Assembly: GCA_900319985.1 (NCBI GenBank)
Contig: ONQL01000010.1
Coordinates: 1-57,613, forward strand
Direction of reading: 5' to 3'
Length of the DNA stretch: 57,613 nt
Source of the DNA: an uncultured Methanobrevibacter sp.
GTDB taxonomy: Archaea; Methanobacteriota; Methanobacteria; Methanobacteriales; Methanobacteriaceae
The position numbers were made by a program, and so were the translations under genes. Shown piece by piece: positions 8,910 through 17,537 of the stretch. A model generated the notes under the pieces. The model saw nothing but the letters and a program-made list of their open reading frames with translations, was not told where the DNA came from and did no database searches. Position 1 is the stretch's first letter. Each line of letters starts with the position of its first letter.

Positions 8910-9281
8910 TCATTCTTCAATCTTTTCCACATACATTAAAGGATAATTTAATTCTTCTATAAATTCGATTCTTATAATTGCTCTAACGCTATCTACTTTT
9001 GTAAATATTTTAACGTCCAACATATCTCCGGTAAGTGAAGTGTAGTCAAATTCAGTCATGGACTCTTCTAATTTGTCGAATCTAATTTCAACTTGAACAT
9101 CTTCAATAGCAGGCTGCAATTTTAAGGACTCTTCCATACTTCTTTCTAAACTTTCTTTTGAATGTTTATTTACGGGGGTTCCCACAAATTGGTGGAATAA
9201 TGCCCCCATACTGATGGCTCCTTCAAATATTGCCCTTTCCCTTTTGGTTATGTTGGAGAAATATTTTTCATCAACATCCAT
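8910..9281 (-). CDS. mptD: Archaeal dihydroneopterin aldolase MptD
   Basis: A 123-residue protein of the archaeal DUF372/MptD family, which cleaves 7,8-dihydroneopterin to 6-hydroxymethyl-7,8-dihydropterin and glycolaldehyde in tetrahydromethanopterin synthesis. Family blocks are clear: TKRERAIFEGAISMGALFHQFVGTPV near residue 12-37, YTSLTG in the middle and the C-terminal EFIEELNYPLMYVEKI. It is unrelated in sequence to bacterial FolB. It abuts the sortase gene (stop and start codons adjacent), so the two are probably co-transcribed. Confidence 0.85.
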   Translation of the reverse strand: MDVDEKYFSNITKRERAIFEGAISMGALFHQFVGTPVNKHSKESLERSMEESLKLQPAIEDVQVEIRFDKLEESMTEFDYTSLTGDMLDVKIFTKVDSVRAIIRIEFIEELNYPLMYVEKIEE

Positions 9282-10004
9282 TCATATTCCTCCGTTCAGG
9301 AAGATGATTTTATCATATATTAATCCGGACGGAATTGGATGTATGCAGAAGAATAGCAGTATTGCAAACACTATTAAAACGGTGGTCAATATGTATGCCC
9401 TATTTTCCCTAGGATATAAGAAAGTAAAGATAAGACCGATTACTAAAAATAGTACAGTTATAATCAATGCATTTGATTCTTGAGGATTACTAGTAAGAAT
9501 TGCATTATTTACTGGTTGTGTACTTACTAATTCTCCTTGAACTATTAATCTATTTTCAGTTGAACCAATAGGGTCACAGGTAATTAGATATGCGCTGTTA
9601 CCACCTGATTGCGGACTAAGTTGGTATGTTGCAGGAACAACCATTGTATTCATTACTCTATACTTCAATTCTCCGATTCCTGGCCATTCTAAGAAGAATG
9701 TATCTCCATTATGAAGTTCATTAAGTCTTAAGAAAGGAGAACCTTGAAGTGTCCTATGTCCAAATATCAATACATCACCACTGCCAGGTGTATAAGAATT
9801 TGATTCATACAATACTCCTTGATCAAGGCTTACATTATTTATTTTCTCATTTACTCCTATTGATGGGATAACTACCACAGGAGATGTAACATTTCTTTCA
9901 ATACTCACTTTGGATGAGAAATAGTTTACCTCTCCCATTGCATATAACCCAACAATCAGGATACAAATGATGATTATTATGGTCATTATTGTTGGTCTTT
10001 TCAT
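9282..10004 (-). CDS. Sortase with one N-terminal and two C-terminal membrane helices
   Basis: A 240-residue sortase-fold transpeptidase. The catalytic triad is readable: His83 in FGHRT, Cys143 in ITCDP and Arg152 in TENRLIV. An N-terminal helix (about residues 7-23) and two C-terminal helices (about 170-195 and 205-225) anchor it, with the catalytic domain outside the cell. Bacterial sortases join proteins to the wall or polymerise pili; the substrate in pseudomurein archaea is not known to me. The ATG follows GTGAT-N3. The upstream neighbour in the same direction is a CpaB-like DUF515 protein, suggesting a shared surface-assembly role. Confidence 0.8.
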   Translation of the reverse strand: MKRPTIMTIIIIICILIVGLYAMGEVNYFSSKVSIERNVTSPVVVIPSIGVNEKINNVSLDQGVLYESNSYTPGSGDVLIFGHRTLQGSPFLRLNELHNGDTFFLEWPGIGELKYRVMNTMVVPATYQLSPQSGGNSAYLITCDPIGSTENRLIVQGELVSTQPVNNAILTSNPQESNALIITVLFLVIGLIFTFLYPRENRAYILTTVLIVFAILLFFCIHPIPSGLIYDKIIFLNGGI

Positions 10005-10042
10005 AATATCACTTTTGTTATATTATCATTAATAATATTTTC

Positions 10043-11194
10043 TTATTGGTATGTGGCGCTTATCTCATTTACCATCCAATCCGGTGCATTTGTTGTAGGG
10101 ATTGTTAGAACAATATTGTCCATATTATTCAACATAAAATTAACCTTGTCCTGAGGTGTTTCAATTAGAAGCATATATTGTGCATCCAAATCGCCTAAAT
10201 TTATCTGTCTTTCATAATTTGATAGCTTCACCCCATAATTTTTAAGCATTTCAAATGTTTCCTGTTCATCATAACCGTTCATTATACTTCCTTTTATCAA
10301 TTCCAATACATTTGATGAGAATTTTTTAGAATTTTCTTGAGGATTGGTTATGTTGCCATTGACATTCATTTTTGATTTTGAATATTCTGAGTCAACTTCT
10401 CCATTTTCTTCATATCTCATTATGGATAAAACGGTACATCCGCTAATGTCTGGGTTTGTATTGCTGGTGTTTAATTCTTCTCCTGTATTGTTCGAATTTG
10501 TGTATATGTCCACAATACTTCCAACATTGACTAATCCAGCACCTGCCTGGAGTCTTGAAACTAATACAGGAACTGAAACGGTGTTCGGTTTTTCAAATTT
10601 CATTTTTGATAAAATTTGTGCATCATTATCATTAACAATTTTATTAGCTTCCTCTTGTGACATTATCACGTTTTTACTTTCATTTGAATAAACAGCCATG
10701 GTTCGGTTATATTTGTCAATATTCGTTTTGATTGATTTTTGATGATACGATTTCCAGTCTTTGGTGGCGGAACTCATTATATTAATCATTTTGAGCTCAT
10801 TAATATTATTCGCATTTTTAATTTTTTCTTCTAAAAGCATTGCATTTGGGGATGTTGTCAATGCTCCACTATACAATTCATGAAGTTCGTTTAATTTTGC
10901 TGTTTTTTCTCCAGATAACTCTTTTTGTCCGGGTTCATAAATTAAAAAGTAATATGCAGATATTATCAACGTTAATAATATTAAAATAGTGATTATCACT
11001 CCAATTTTTCTCTTTTTTTCGTTTTCAGTTATGTCTGTGTCACTAGGATTTAGATAAATTCCTAATTTGTGATTAAATTTTTTAAGAAGCGATAATTCAT
11101 CATCCTTTGGCTTTGGTTTTGGTAAAATTTCATCAAATTCTTTTTTTTCAAAATCTTTCGAAAAGAATGGATCTCTTGGTTTTTTATTGTTCAT
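10043..11194 (-). CDS. DUF515-like membrane protein with CpaB/SAF-like region
   Basis: 383 residues from the ATG at 11194, which follows GGAG; a TTG two codons upstream would give 385. The charged cytoplasmic N-terminus is about 60 residues long and is followed by one membrane helix (about 66-86) and a long extracellular region. The segment SVPVLVSRLQAGAGLVNVGSIVDIYT resembles the core of pilus-assembly CpaB/RcpC proteins, and the C-terminal ...YMLLIETPQDKVNFML...IVLTIP resembles their last strands. I recall similar Methanobacteriales proteins being filed as DUF515. CpaB-like function is my inference. It lies 38 bases upstream of the sortase gene. Confidence 0.55.
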   Translation of the reverse strand: MNNKKPRDPFFSKDFEKKEFDEILPKPKPKDDELSLLKKFNHKLGIYLNPSDTDITENEKKRKIGVIITILILLTLIISAYYFLIYEPGQKELSGEKTAKLNELHELYSGALTTSPNAMLLEEKIKNANNINELKMINIMSSATKDWKSYHQKSIKTNIDKYNRTMAVYSNESKNVIMSQEEANKIVNDNDAQILSKMKFEKPNTVSVPVLVSRLQAGAGLVNVGSIVDIYTNSNNTGEELNTSNTNPDISGCTVLSIMRYEENGEVDSEYSKSKMNVNGNITNPQENSKKFSSNVLELIKGSIMNGYDEQETFEMLKNYGVKLSNYERQINLGDLDAQYMLLIETPQDKVNFMLNNMDNIVLTIPTTNAPDWMVNEISATYQ

Positions 11195-11256
11195 TTTCAA
11201 TACTCCTTTTTAATTTTGATGGTTAATTTAATTAATAGGAGTAAATTGGTCATGCT

Positions 11257-11949
11257 TTACTTAATTAAATTAATAATAAGGTAGTAAAGACAGAATAATA
11301 ACAATATTAATGCAGGTATGTTGATACTGTATAATGTTGTTGGAATCGGAAGTATTATTAAAATTATTAAAATGCAGGATATTGAAATTAAGGGGACATT
11401 TGAAAATTTAGGATACTTAACATTGCTTATCATTAAAATTGATGTTATGATTGAAAATATTAATGCTAAATAGCTGTTATATAATCCGCTTAAATAATAT
11501 GTGGCTATTATAAAAGATATTCCTGGAATTGGAAATCCTATAAAACCGCTTGTTTTCACATGGTCTGCAATTACATTGTATCTGGTTAATCTTAAAACTC
11601 CGCATACAACAATTAATAAGCTGACAAGTATTACTATGAGTTGTAATGGTATTGATGTGGTGTTAATTGATGTGTAAATAAATACTGCAGGAGCTACGCC
11701 AAACGATACAACATCAGATAATGAATCTATATTTTTTCCAAAACCTAAACTGTCATTTCTTTTTGTTTTTCTAGCTACCCAACCATCTGTGGAGTCGAAC
11801 ATGATTGCTATGATCATCAATATTGCTGATAGTTCAAAATAATTATTGATTGAACACAATATTGATAAAAAGCCAGAACTCATATTCAATAGTGAAATGA
11901 TGTCTGAAGTGGCAATAAAATTTTGAATATTTGTTTTTTCAATTTCCAT
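11257..11949 (-). CDS. pssA: Archaetidylserine synthase (CDP-alcohol phosphatidyltransferase)
   Basis: A 230-residue integral membrane enzyme with the CDP-alcohol phosphatidyltransferase motif D-G-x2-A-R-x8-G-x3-D-x3-D, seen as DSTDGWVARKTKRNDSLGFGKNIDSLSD (about residues 50-80). About seven hydrophobic helices follow. The family moves a CDP-activated lipid to serine, inositol phosphate or glycerol phosphate. The closest sense is archaetidylserine synthase, but archaetidylinositol phosphate synthase cannot be excluded. GGAG precedes the ATG. Confidence 0.75.
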   Translation of the reverse strand: MEIEKTNIQNFIATSDIISLLNMSSGFLSILCSINNYFELSAILMIIAIMFDSTDGWVARKTKRNDSLGFGKNIDSLSDVVSFGVAPAVFIYTSINTTSIPLQLIVILVSLLIVVCGVLRLTRYNVIADHVKTSGFIGFPIPGISFIIATYYLSGLYNSYLALIFSIITSILMISNVKYPKFSNVPLISISCILIILIILPIPTTLYSINIPALILLLFCLYYLIINLIK

Positions 11950-12355
11950 GTTATAACTCCAGTAATACTTTTTGGTTTTATATCTTATTAATTTTATCTT
12001 GTAATTCGTTTTATTATTACTTATATTTATTTTTAATTATTAATAAGTGTTATTTTTCATAATTCGAAAGAATTTATCCATTATTTTAAAATTTGATTGT
12101 GTATTAATTAATTTTTTTTAATTTAACTATTGCTTTTGTTCAGTAAACATTTAAATATGGGAATTTGTTTATTTATTTTATAAATAACCTTAAAAGATAA
12201 AATATATATAATAATAGTTTGAAAAAATATTAATTGTTAGACTTTAAAAACGGTTATATTGTTAGTATTTTAAATGATTAATATTAATTATTTTTTAATT
12301 TTAACGCATGTTTTTAGAGTTAATATGATTTAATTAATGTAATGTGAGTAGTTCG
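11950..12355. other. AT-rich divergent intergenic region
   Basis: About 400 bases with no credible gene on either strand. It separates the divergent pssA and mreB-side transcripts and should hold both promoters. A TATA-like run (GATAAAATATATATAA, about 12197-12212) could serve the + operon with a leader of over 100 bases. I see no RNA gene or strong hairpin. Confidence 0.5.
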
Positions 12356-12994
12356 ATGATTGAAGATAATATACGTGTTCTTAGACAGGCTGCAAGAATA
12401 ACCACTGATAGTAGTTATAAAATCGAAAAAAGTTGGGGTATTATTGCGGGGAATGCGGAGCTAATAGATGGAATGGCATACAAGGCTATTGCTTCTAATC
12501 ATAATGTTAAAATTCTGTTTAGGGAACATGTTATATTGAAGGAAGGTAAATTGGATAAAAAATTTGATTTTATCATGATTTATGGTAATTCAATTTTCAT
12601 GAATGATTTCAATAATGAAACTAAAAAAAGGGGTGGTGCTTTTATTAGCATTTCTCGTAGTTTTGTGGTTGAAGAACCTAATTTAATGGCTTTTATAGCG
12701 CCAGATGATGTTATTAGGAATGCCGTATCAATTATTGAAAAATCCAGAATTCCATTTGCAATATTGCAAGAATCACAGACTACCAGTTTCATTAATATTG
12801 ATTTAAATAATGAAGTAAAATTGCCAAACTTCATCAAATCTGCTTTGAAACCATTTTATAATGCAAATGAGGTTGTCTTGTCAACAATTTTAATTTCTGT
12901 TGAGGATGACAAATTTGTTAAAAGGGTTCAGAGTATTGCTACATCAAATAAAATTTTCGTTATTGATTTTAAAGATATTGTAACGGAGGATTAA
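12356..12994 (+). CDS. Unknown protein translationally coupled to MreB
   Basis: 212 residues from the ATG at 12356. A GTG at 12344 would add four residues, but that GTGAG is better read as the ribosome site. There is no membrane helix and no recognised domain. The pattern is alternating alpha/beta with two similar-looking halves (FDFIMIYGNS... and ...VVLSTILISVEDD). Its stop lies two bases before the mreB ATG, and the mreB ribosome site GGAGGAT lies inside its last codons, so the two are tightly coupled. A partner or regulator of the archaeal MreB filament is a reasonable guess only. Confidence 0.6.
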   Translation: MIEDNIRVLRQAARITTDSSYKIEKSWGIIAGNAELIDGMAYKAIASNHNVKILFREHVILKEGKLDKKFDFIMIYGNSIFMNDFNNETKKRGGAFISISRSFVVEEPNLMAFIAPDDVIRNAVSIIEKSRIPFAILQESQTTSFINIDLNNEVKLPNFIKSALKPFYNANEVVLSTILISVEDDKFVKRVQSIATSNKIFVIDFKDIVTED

Positions 12995-12996
12995 TC

Positions 12997-14070
12997 ATGA
13001 ATATTTTTGGAAAGGATGAGGAAGAACCACAAGCTACTAATACTAAAGTTATTAGCAATAGTCTAGGAATTGATTTAGGAACTTTAAACACTGTTATTGC
13101 AAAACCTTCAGGGGATAAATTTGATTTATATCAAATTCCATCTGTTGTTGCTGTTAAAAAGGATGACCCTTCTGAAGTGTTGGCTGTTGGGGAAGAAGCT
13201 AAAAGAATGCTCGGAAGAACTCCTGAGGACATACTTGCTGTAAGGCCTTTGAAAAAGGGTGTTATTGAAAATGTTGTTCAAGCACAAGCGTTACTCATAA
13301 AGGCAATGCAAATTGGTATTAATGAAGGAGAAAGTGTTGGTAGGATTGTTATTGGAATTCCTGGTGATGCATCTGAAGTAGAAAAAAATGCTGCTGAAGA
13401 AATTGGTAGAAAAGCAGGTGCTCAAAATATTTTAGTTATTAGTGAAGGATTAGCAGCTGCTATTGGTGCAGGTTTACCTATTGCTGAACCTAATGGTACT
13501 ATGGTTATTGATATTGGTGCCGGATCAACTGATATCGTAATTATATCTCTTGGTGGTATTAATGATATTGAAACCGTAAGATGCGGTGGAGATGACATTG
13601 ATAATAAAATAGTGGAACTTGTCGCAGAAAAATATGATGTAGCTATTGGTATTCATGATGCAGAATCCGCAAAAATGGAAGTAGGTATGGTTCACTGTTC
13701 CGAACAACTTGAAAATTTAAGTGTTGAAGTTATTGGTAAATCTTTAGAAACTAATAGGCCTAAAAAGGTTGTCATTGATTCAATGTTGGTGGCTGATGCT
13801 GTTGAGCCATATATGCAACAAATCGTTGATGGTTTAAATGTGGTCTTAGAAAGATTATCTCCGGAATTGATGATGGGTGTTTATAACAATGCCGTTGCAG
13901 TTGGTGGAAGTTCCAGACTACGTGGATTAAAAGAAAGAATTTTTGATGAGATTTCTATTCCTGTTGAAATTTCCGAAGATCCGATGACTGTTGTTGCAAA
14001 AGGTACTGCAATAGTTGCTGCAGAACCACTCGCATTAGAACCTGAAGTCCGTCTTAGGGCTATGAAATAA
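12997..14070 (+). CDS. mreB: MreB-like actin-family ATPase
   Basis: A 357-residue actin/Hsp70-fold protein. The phosphate-1 loop is LGIDLGTLNTVIAKPSG. The VRPLKKGVIENV segment is characteristic of MreB, the second phosphate loop is VIDIGAGSTDIVI, and the adenosine motif is AVAVGGSSRLRG. Bacterial MreB guides rod-shaped wall growth; Methanobacteriales are wall-bearing (pseudomurein) archaea that keep MreB homologues. Slightly longer than bacterial MreB because of an N-terminal extension of about 20 residues. GGAGGAT precedes the ATG. Confidence 0.85.
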   Translation: MNIFGKDEEEPQATNTKVISNSLGIDLGTLNTVIAKPSGDKFDLYQIPSVVAVKKDDPSEVLAVGEEAKRMLGRTPEDILAVRPLKKGVIENVVQAQALLIKAMQIGINEGESVGRIVIGIPGDASEVEKNAAEEIGRKAGAQNILVISEGLAAAIGAGLPIAEPNGTMVIDIGAGSTDIVIISLGGINDIETVRCGGDDIDNKIVELVAEKYDVAIGIHDAESAKMEVGMVHCSEQLENLSVEVIGKSLETNRPKKVVIDSMLVADAVEPYMQQIVDGLNVVLERLSPELMMGVYNNAVAVGGSSRLRGLKERIFDEISIPVEISEDPMTVVAKGTAIVAAEPLALEPEVRLRAMK

Positions 14071-14072
14071 AT

Positions 14073-14105
14073 ATTTTTATTTATTTCTTTTTTTTACTTT
14101 TTTTT
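14073..14105 (+). terminator. T-tract terminator after mreB
   Basis: Successive T runs between the mreB stop and the rnhB start, with no stem loop. Probable archaeal oligo-T terminator, though rnhB begins only 10 bases later, so read-through is likely. Confidence 0.35.
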
Positions 14106-14115
14106 ACTGATTTTT

Positions 14116-14730
14116 ATGGATATTTTAGGCATTGATGAAGCTGGAAGAGGATCTGTTTTAGGACCTATGGTGATTGCAGGAGTCATTATTCCTGAAAAAA
14201 TGGAAAAAGTCTTGGAAAGGATGGGTGTTAAAGATTCAAAAAGACTAACTCCGAATAGACGTACAATTTTGTCAAGAAAACTAAAAAAAATGTTTGAATA
14301 TGAAATTGTAGTTATTTCAGCTTTGCAAATCGATAAAATGAGAGCTGATGGTATTAACCTTAATGATATCGAAAAAAATGCCATGAGGGATCTTATCATT
14401 AAGTTAAATCCTGAAAAAGCCATTGTCGATGCAGTTGATGTTAAGGCGGAAAGATTTCAGAATTATCTTTGTGAATCAACAGGGGTCGATGTTACTGCTG
14501 AACATAAGGCTGATGATAAGTATATTGAAGTAAGTGCAGCGTCCATCATTGCTAAAGCTGAAAGAGACTCTCAAATTGCTGAAATCAATAAGGAATTTAT
14601 TAAAATGGGTGGTATTGGTTCAGGTTATCCTTCAGACCCAACTACAAAAAAATTTTTAACTAATTATACTTATGATGAGATGCCGGAATTTGTCAGAAAG
14701 TCTTGGGCTACTGTTTCTAAAATGAAATAA
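14116..14730 (+). CDS. rnhB: Ribonuclease HII
   Basis: 204 residues. Cuts RNA in RNA-DNA hybrids and at single ribonucleotides. The catalytic motif GIDEAGRGSVLGPMVIAG (residues 5-22) carries the first Asp and Glu. Further acidic residues sit in AIVDAVD and AEHKADDKYIEVSAASIIAKAERD, and the GSGYPSDPTTKKF block is typical of archaeal RNase HII. The length is normal. Confidence 0.94.
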   Translation: MDILGIDEAGRGSVLGPMVIAGVIIPEKMEKVLERMGVKDSKRLTPNRRTILSRKLKKMFEYEIVVISALQIDKMRADGINLNDIEKNAMRDLIIKLNPEKAIVDAVDVKAERFQNYLCESTGVDVTAEHKADDKYIEVSAASIIAKAERDSQIAEINKEFIKMGGIGSGYPSDPTTKKFLTNYTYDEMPEFVRKSWATVSKMK

Positions 14731-14820
14731 TTCTCTTTTTTTTAAATAATATTTAAGTATATGAATTAATAAAAGTATTTTTATATATTTTTTCAATAGG
14801 GTATAAAGAAAGTTGATATA

Positions 14821-15660
14821 ATGGTTGTTGAATATTTTTCTTCATTTTTAAGTGGAATGGTGGATATTTTTACTCAAGGCGGTTTAATTACTTATGTTAT
14901 TCTCTTTATAGGTATTTATGGTCTTCTTATCGCTATTAGGAAGATTGCATATCTTAGGAGAATCAGTAAAGTAGACACTACTGAAATTTTTGGTGTTGTA
15001 ACTGCTTCTATGGAGAGAGGCGGTGCTGTTGAAGCTTTAAAACAAATTAACGGTTTTAAAAATCCTATTTCTAGAATTATTTCTGAAACTTTAAAAATTG
15101 GTTATAAAAATAAAACTGAAGTTGAAGAAAGTATGGAACAGATTTTCATTGTTGAAGTAGCAAAGATGACTAAAGGGTTAAATACTCTCAGAACCATAAT
15201 TGAATTGGCTCCTTTTTTAGGATTAATCGGTACTGTTATAGGTATTTGGATGACATTTAAATCTTTAGGGGTTCATCCGGATTCTGCAGCTATGGCTGAA
15301 GGTATTTATGTTGCTTTAACAACTACAATTATGGGTCTTTTAGTAGCTATTATTTTGCTTCCGCTCCATACTTATATTCAAGGGTTGATTGAAGCTGAAA
15401 TGGATAAGATTGAGCTTGCTACCAAAATGACTAATTGGGGTTATGCCGTAGTTAAAGTAAGGGTTGATTCTAACGTGGAATGTGCTCTTGAAGCTCTTCA
15501 GGAAGCTGAAGGTGTGGTCAATACCAGATTAATTTCAGACCCTTATGCAAATATTAAAGTTTCATTTAAACCAAGTATGTTGGATAAGAGTATTTCCAAT
15601 ATTATTTTAGAGAAATGTAATGTTAATGCTGAAATTACTGAAAGTAAATTGAGACAATAG
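14821..15660 (+). CDS. exbB: MotA/TolQ/ExbB-family proton channel protein
   Basis: 279 residues. Membrane helices lie at about 20-38, 118-140 and 155-180, with a long cytoplasmic loop between the first and second, as in ExbB/TolQ. The motif LAPFLGLIGTVIGIWMTF (about 129-146) and the following VALTTTIMGLLVAII are family hallmarks. With ExbD it should form a proton- or sodium-driven stator complex in the cytoplasmic membrane. An extra C-terminal cytoplasmic domain of about 80 residues follows the last helix. ExbD starts 8 bases after the stop. Confidence 0.85.
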   Translation: MVVEYFSSFLSGMVDIFTQGGLITYVILFIGIYGLLIAIRKIAYLRRISKVDTTEIFGVVTASMERGGAVEALKQINGFKNPISRIISETLKIGYKNKTEVEESMEQIFIVEVAKMTKGLNTLRTIIELAPFLGLIGTVIGIWMTFKSLGVHPDSAAMAEGIYVALTTTIMGLLVAIILLPLHTYIQGLIEAEMDKIELATKMTNWGYAVVKVRVDSNVECALEALQEAEGVVNTRLISDPYANIKVSFKPSMLDKSISNIILEKCNVNAEITESKLRQ

Positions 15661-15668
15661 GTGATGTA

Positions 15669-16082
15669 ATGGCAATTGATGTAAGAAAACATAAAAAGAA
15701 GGTTCTTGATCAAAAACCAAGTATTAATTTGGTTCCATTTATCGATATCTTATTTACTATTATGATATTTTTAGTTATCACTAGTAATTTTTCAGCTACT
15801 GATGTTCAAACTGATGACTCTAATCCTGCTTCTGAGGCAACTGGAAAACCTAATGTGACTGATGTTTCTGGTGACCAAGAGTATTATGTTGTGCCTGTGG
15901 CAGGATTACACAAAGTTGTAGTTAATGGTAAAGATCGCTCGGATGCCATTGCGGGTAGTGCCGTAGGGGTCCAGGCGAAGGTTATGGACCAAGGTGAAGT
16001 CAATATTAAACCTGGATTAATTGAAATCACTACACCTCCAGGAGTACCTCCTGAAGTGGCGGTTCAACGTCCAGCGTTATAG
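15669..16082 (+). CDS. exbD: ExbD/TolR-like membrane protein
   Basis: 137 residues with one N-terminal helix. The motif PSINLVPFIDILFTIMIFLV (about 18-37) contains the conserved intramembrane Asp that carries the proton in ExbD/TolR. The rest is an extracellular domain of about 95 residues that looks like a trimmed ExbD periplasmic domain. GGTGAT-N3-ATG is a model example of the local ribosome site. With no outer membrane in archaea, the energised partner is unknown. Confidence 0.8.
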   Translation: MAIDVRKHKKKVLDQKPSINLVPFIDILFTIMIFLVITSNFSATDVQTDDSNPASEATGKPNVTDVSGDQEYYVVPVAGLHKVVVNGKDRSDAIAGSAVGVQAKVMDQGEVNIKPGLIEITTPPGVPPEVAVQRPAL

Positions 16083-16099
16083 TTGTGAGAGGAATGATT

Positions 16100-16726
16100 A
16101 TGTATACGGGGAGAATTTTATCAATTGGGATGAATAATGATGGTAAACCTTTTGTAGCATATCGGGTATCAAGTAGATCATTTCCTAATAGGCAATGTTT
16201 AAAATTTGATAATCGTGCGGCTATTGTTCCAAAAGAAGGTTTTGAAAAGGATATCTATGAAAATACATACATTACGTATAATTGTATTCGTATTGTAAGA
16301 GATATGGCGATTGTATCCAATGGGTCTCATACTGATGTTATTGCTGATAAAATATCATTGGGAATGAACATTAAGGATGCTATTGCTTATTCTTTACTGA
16401 CTATGGATTATGAAAAAGATGATTATCATACTCCAAGAATTGCTGGAGTTGTGACATCAACAAATAAGAGGGATGAGTATGGCTGTTATATTGGAATTGC
16501 CAACGATAAAAAGTTGTTGGTTGAAGAGGTTCCTTATGGTGAAGCTGTATTTATATCTACTTATGGTAGTCAGGTACATGATGTTGTAGAGTTTGAAGCT
16601 AAAACTGCTGCTGAATCTGCTAAATTTATTTTTGATGAAGGTACATTTGCTAATTACAAAAAGCCTGTAACATCTGGTGCGGCTGTTTTTGATGGAGAAT
16701 GGACTATTGATGTCTATAATCCATAA
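16100..16726 (+). CDS. purO: Archaeal IMP cyclohydrolase PurO
   Basis: 208 residues from the ATG at 16100, which follows GAGAGG; upstream in-frame GTG (16085) and ATG (16094) overlap that ribosome site. The N-terminal MYTGRILSIGMNNDGKPFVAYRVSSRSFPNR is the archaeal PurO pattern. PurO closes the last ring of IMP in place of bacterial PurH. It opens a run of genes for cofactor F420, a GTP-derived cofactor, so purine supply and F420 synthesis are encoded side by side. Confidence 0.88.
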   Translation: MYTGRILSIGMNNDGKPFVAYRVSSRSFPNRQCLKFDNRAAIVPKEGFEKDIYENTYITYNCIRIVRDMAIVSNGSHTDVIADKISLGMNIKDAIAYSLLTMDYEKDDYHTPRIAGVVTSTNKRDEYGCYIGIANDKKLLVEEVPYGEAVFISTYGSQVHDVVEFEAKTAAESAKFIFDEGTFANYKKPVTSGAAVFDGEWTIDVYNP

Positions 16727-16763
16727 TTTTTTTATTTTTTTTTTATTTTTTTATGATGATATT

Positions 16764-17528
16764 ATGACAATTGAATTATTTGGTTTAGAGAATATTCCGA
16801 TTGTTGATAGTTCTAGCGATATTTCTGAAATTATTAAGGATGCTATTGACAAACAGGGCTGTTCTATTGAGCATGGGGATATTATTTTAATTGCTGAAAC
16901 ATTAATTTCCAAATCTGAAGGTACTTTTATTAATGTTGATGAATTGGTTCCAAGTGAAAAGGCTATTGATTTGGCTGAAAAATCCAAAAAAGATCCAAAA
17001 TTAGTTGAAGCAATTTTAAATGAATCTAATGAAGTTGTTGAAGTGGGTCCTAATTTTATAATCACTGAAACAAAACATGGATTTGTCTGTGCAAATGCAG
17101 GAATCGATGAATCCAATGTTGGTGAAGGATTGGCCACTCCAATGCCCATTGACCCTGACAAATCCGCTTTTGAAATTCGCGAAAATTTGGAAAAAGAATT
17201 TGGTGAAGAAATTGCAGTAATAATTACTGATACTCAAGGAAGAGCTTTCAGATTTGGAGCTATTGGGACTGCTATCGGATGTTCTGGGATTTCACCTTTG
17301 TGGAGAAGAGTTGGTGAAAAGGATTTGTATGGTAGAGAGTTGGAAACTACTGAAATTGCCACTGGTGATGAATTGGCTGCAGCTGCATCTCTTATTATGG
17401 GTCAGGCTGATGAAGGACTTCCTGTTGTAATCATTAGGGGATTCGATAGCTTTGACACATTGAGAAATGTCGATTCAAACATGAAATCCATAATAATGCC
17501 AAAAGAATTTGATGTATTTAGGAAATGA
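16764..17528 (+). CDS. cofE: Coenzyme F420:L-glutamate ligase CofE
   Basis: 254 residues from the ATG at 16764; the frame stays open upstream to 16677, but that part overlaps the purO end and a poly-T tract. CofE adds glutamates to F420-0 using GTP. Family blocks include ETLISKSEGTFI, GPNFIITETKHGFVCANAGIDESN, IITDTQGRAFRFGAIGTAIG and the late VVIIRGFD. Length is normal. It is followed at once by cofD, giving two consecutive steps of F420 synthesis. Confidence 0.92.
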   Translation: MTIELFGLENIPIVDSSSDISEIIKDAIDKQGCSIEHGDIILIAETLISKSEGTFINVDELVPSEKAIDLAEKSKKDPKLVEAILNESNEVVEVGPNFIITETKHGFVCANAGIDESNVGEGLATPMPIDPDKSAFEIRENLEKEFGEEIAVIITDTQGRAFRFGAIGTAIGCSGISPLWRRVGEKDLYGRELETTEIATGDELAAAASLIMGQADEGLPVVIIRGFDSFDTLRNVDSNMKSIIMPKEFDVFRK

Positions 17529-17537
17529 GTGAAATTT

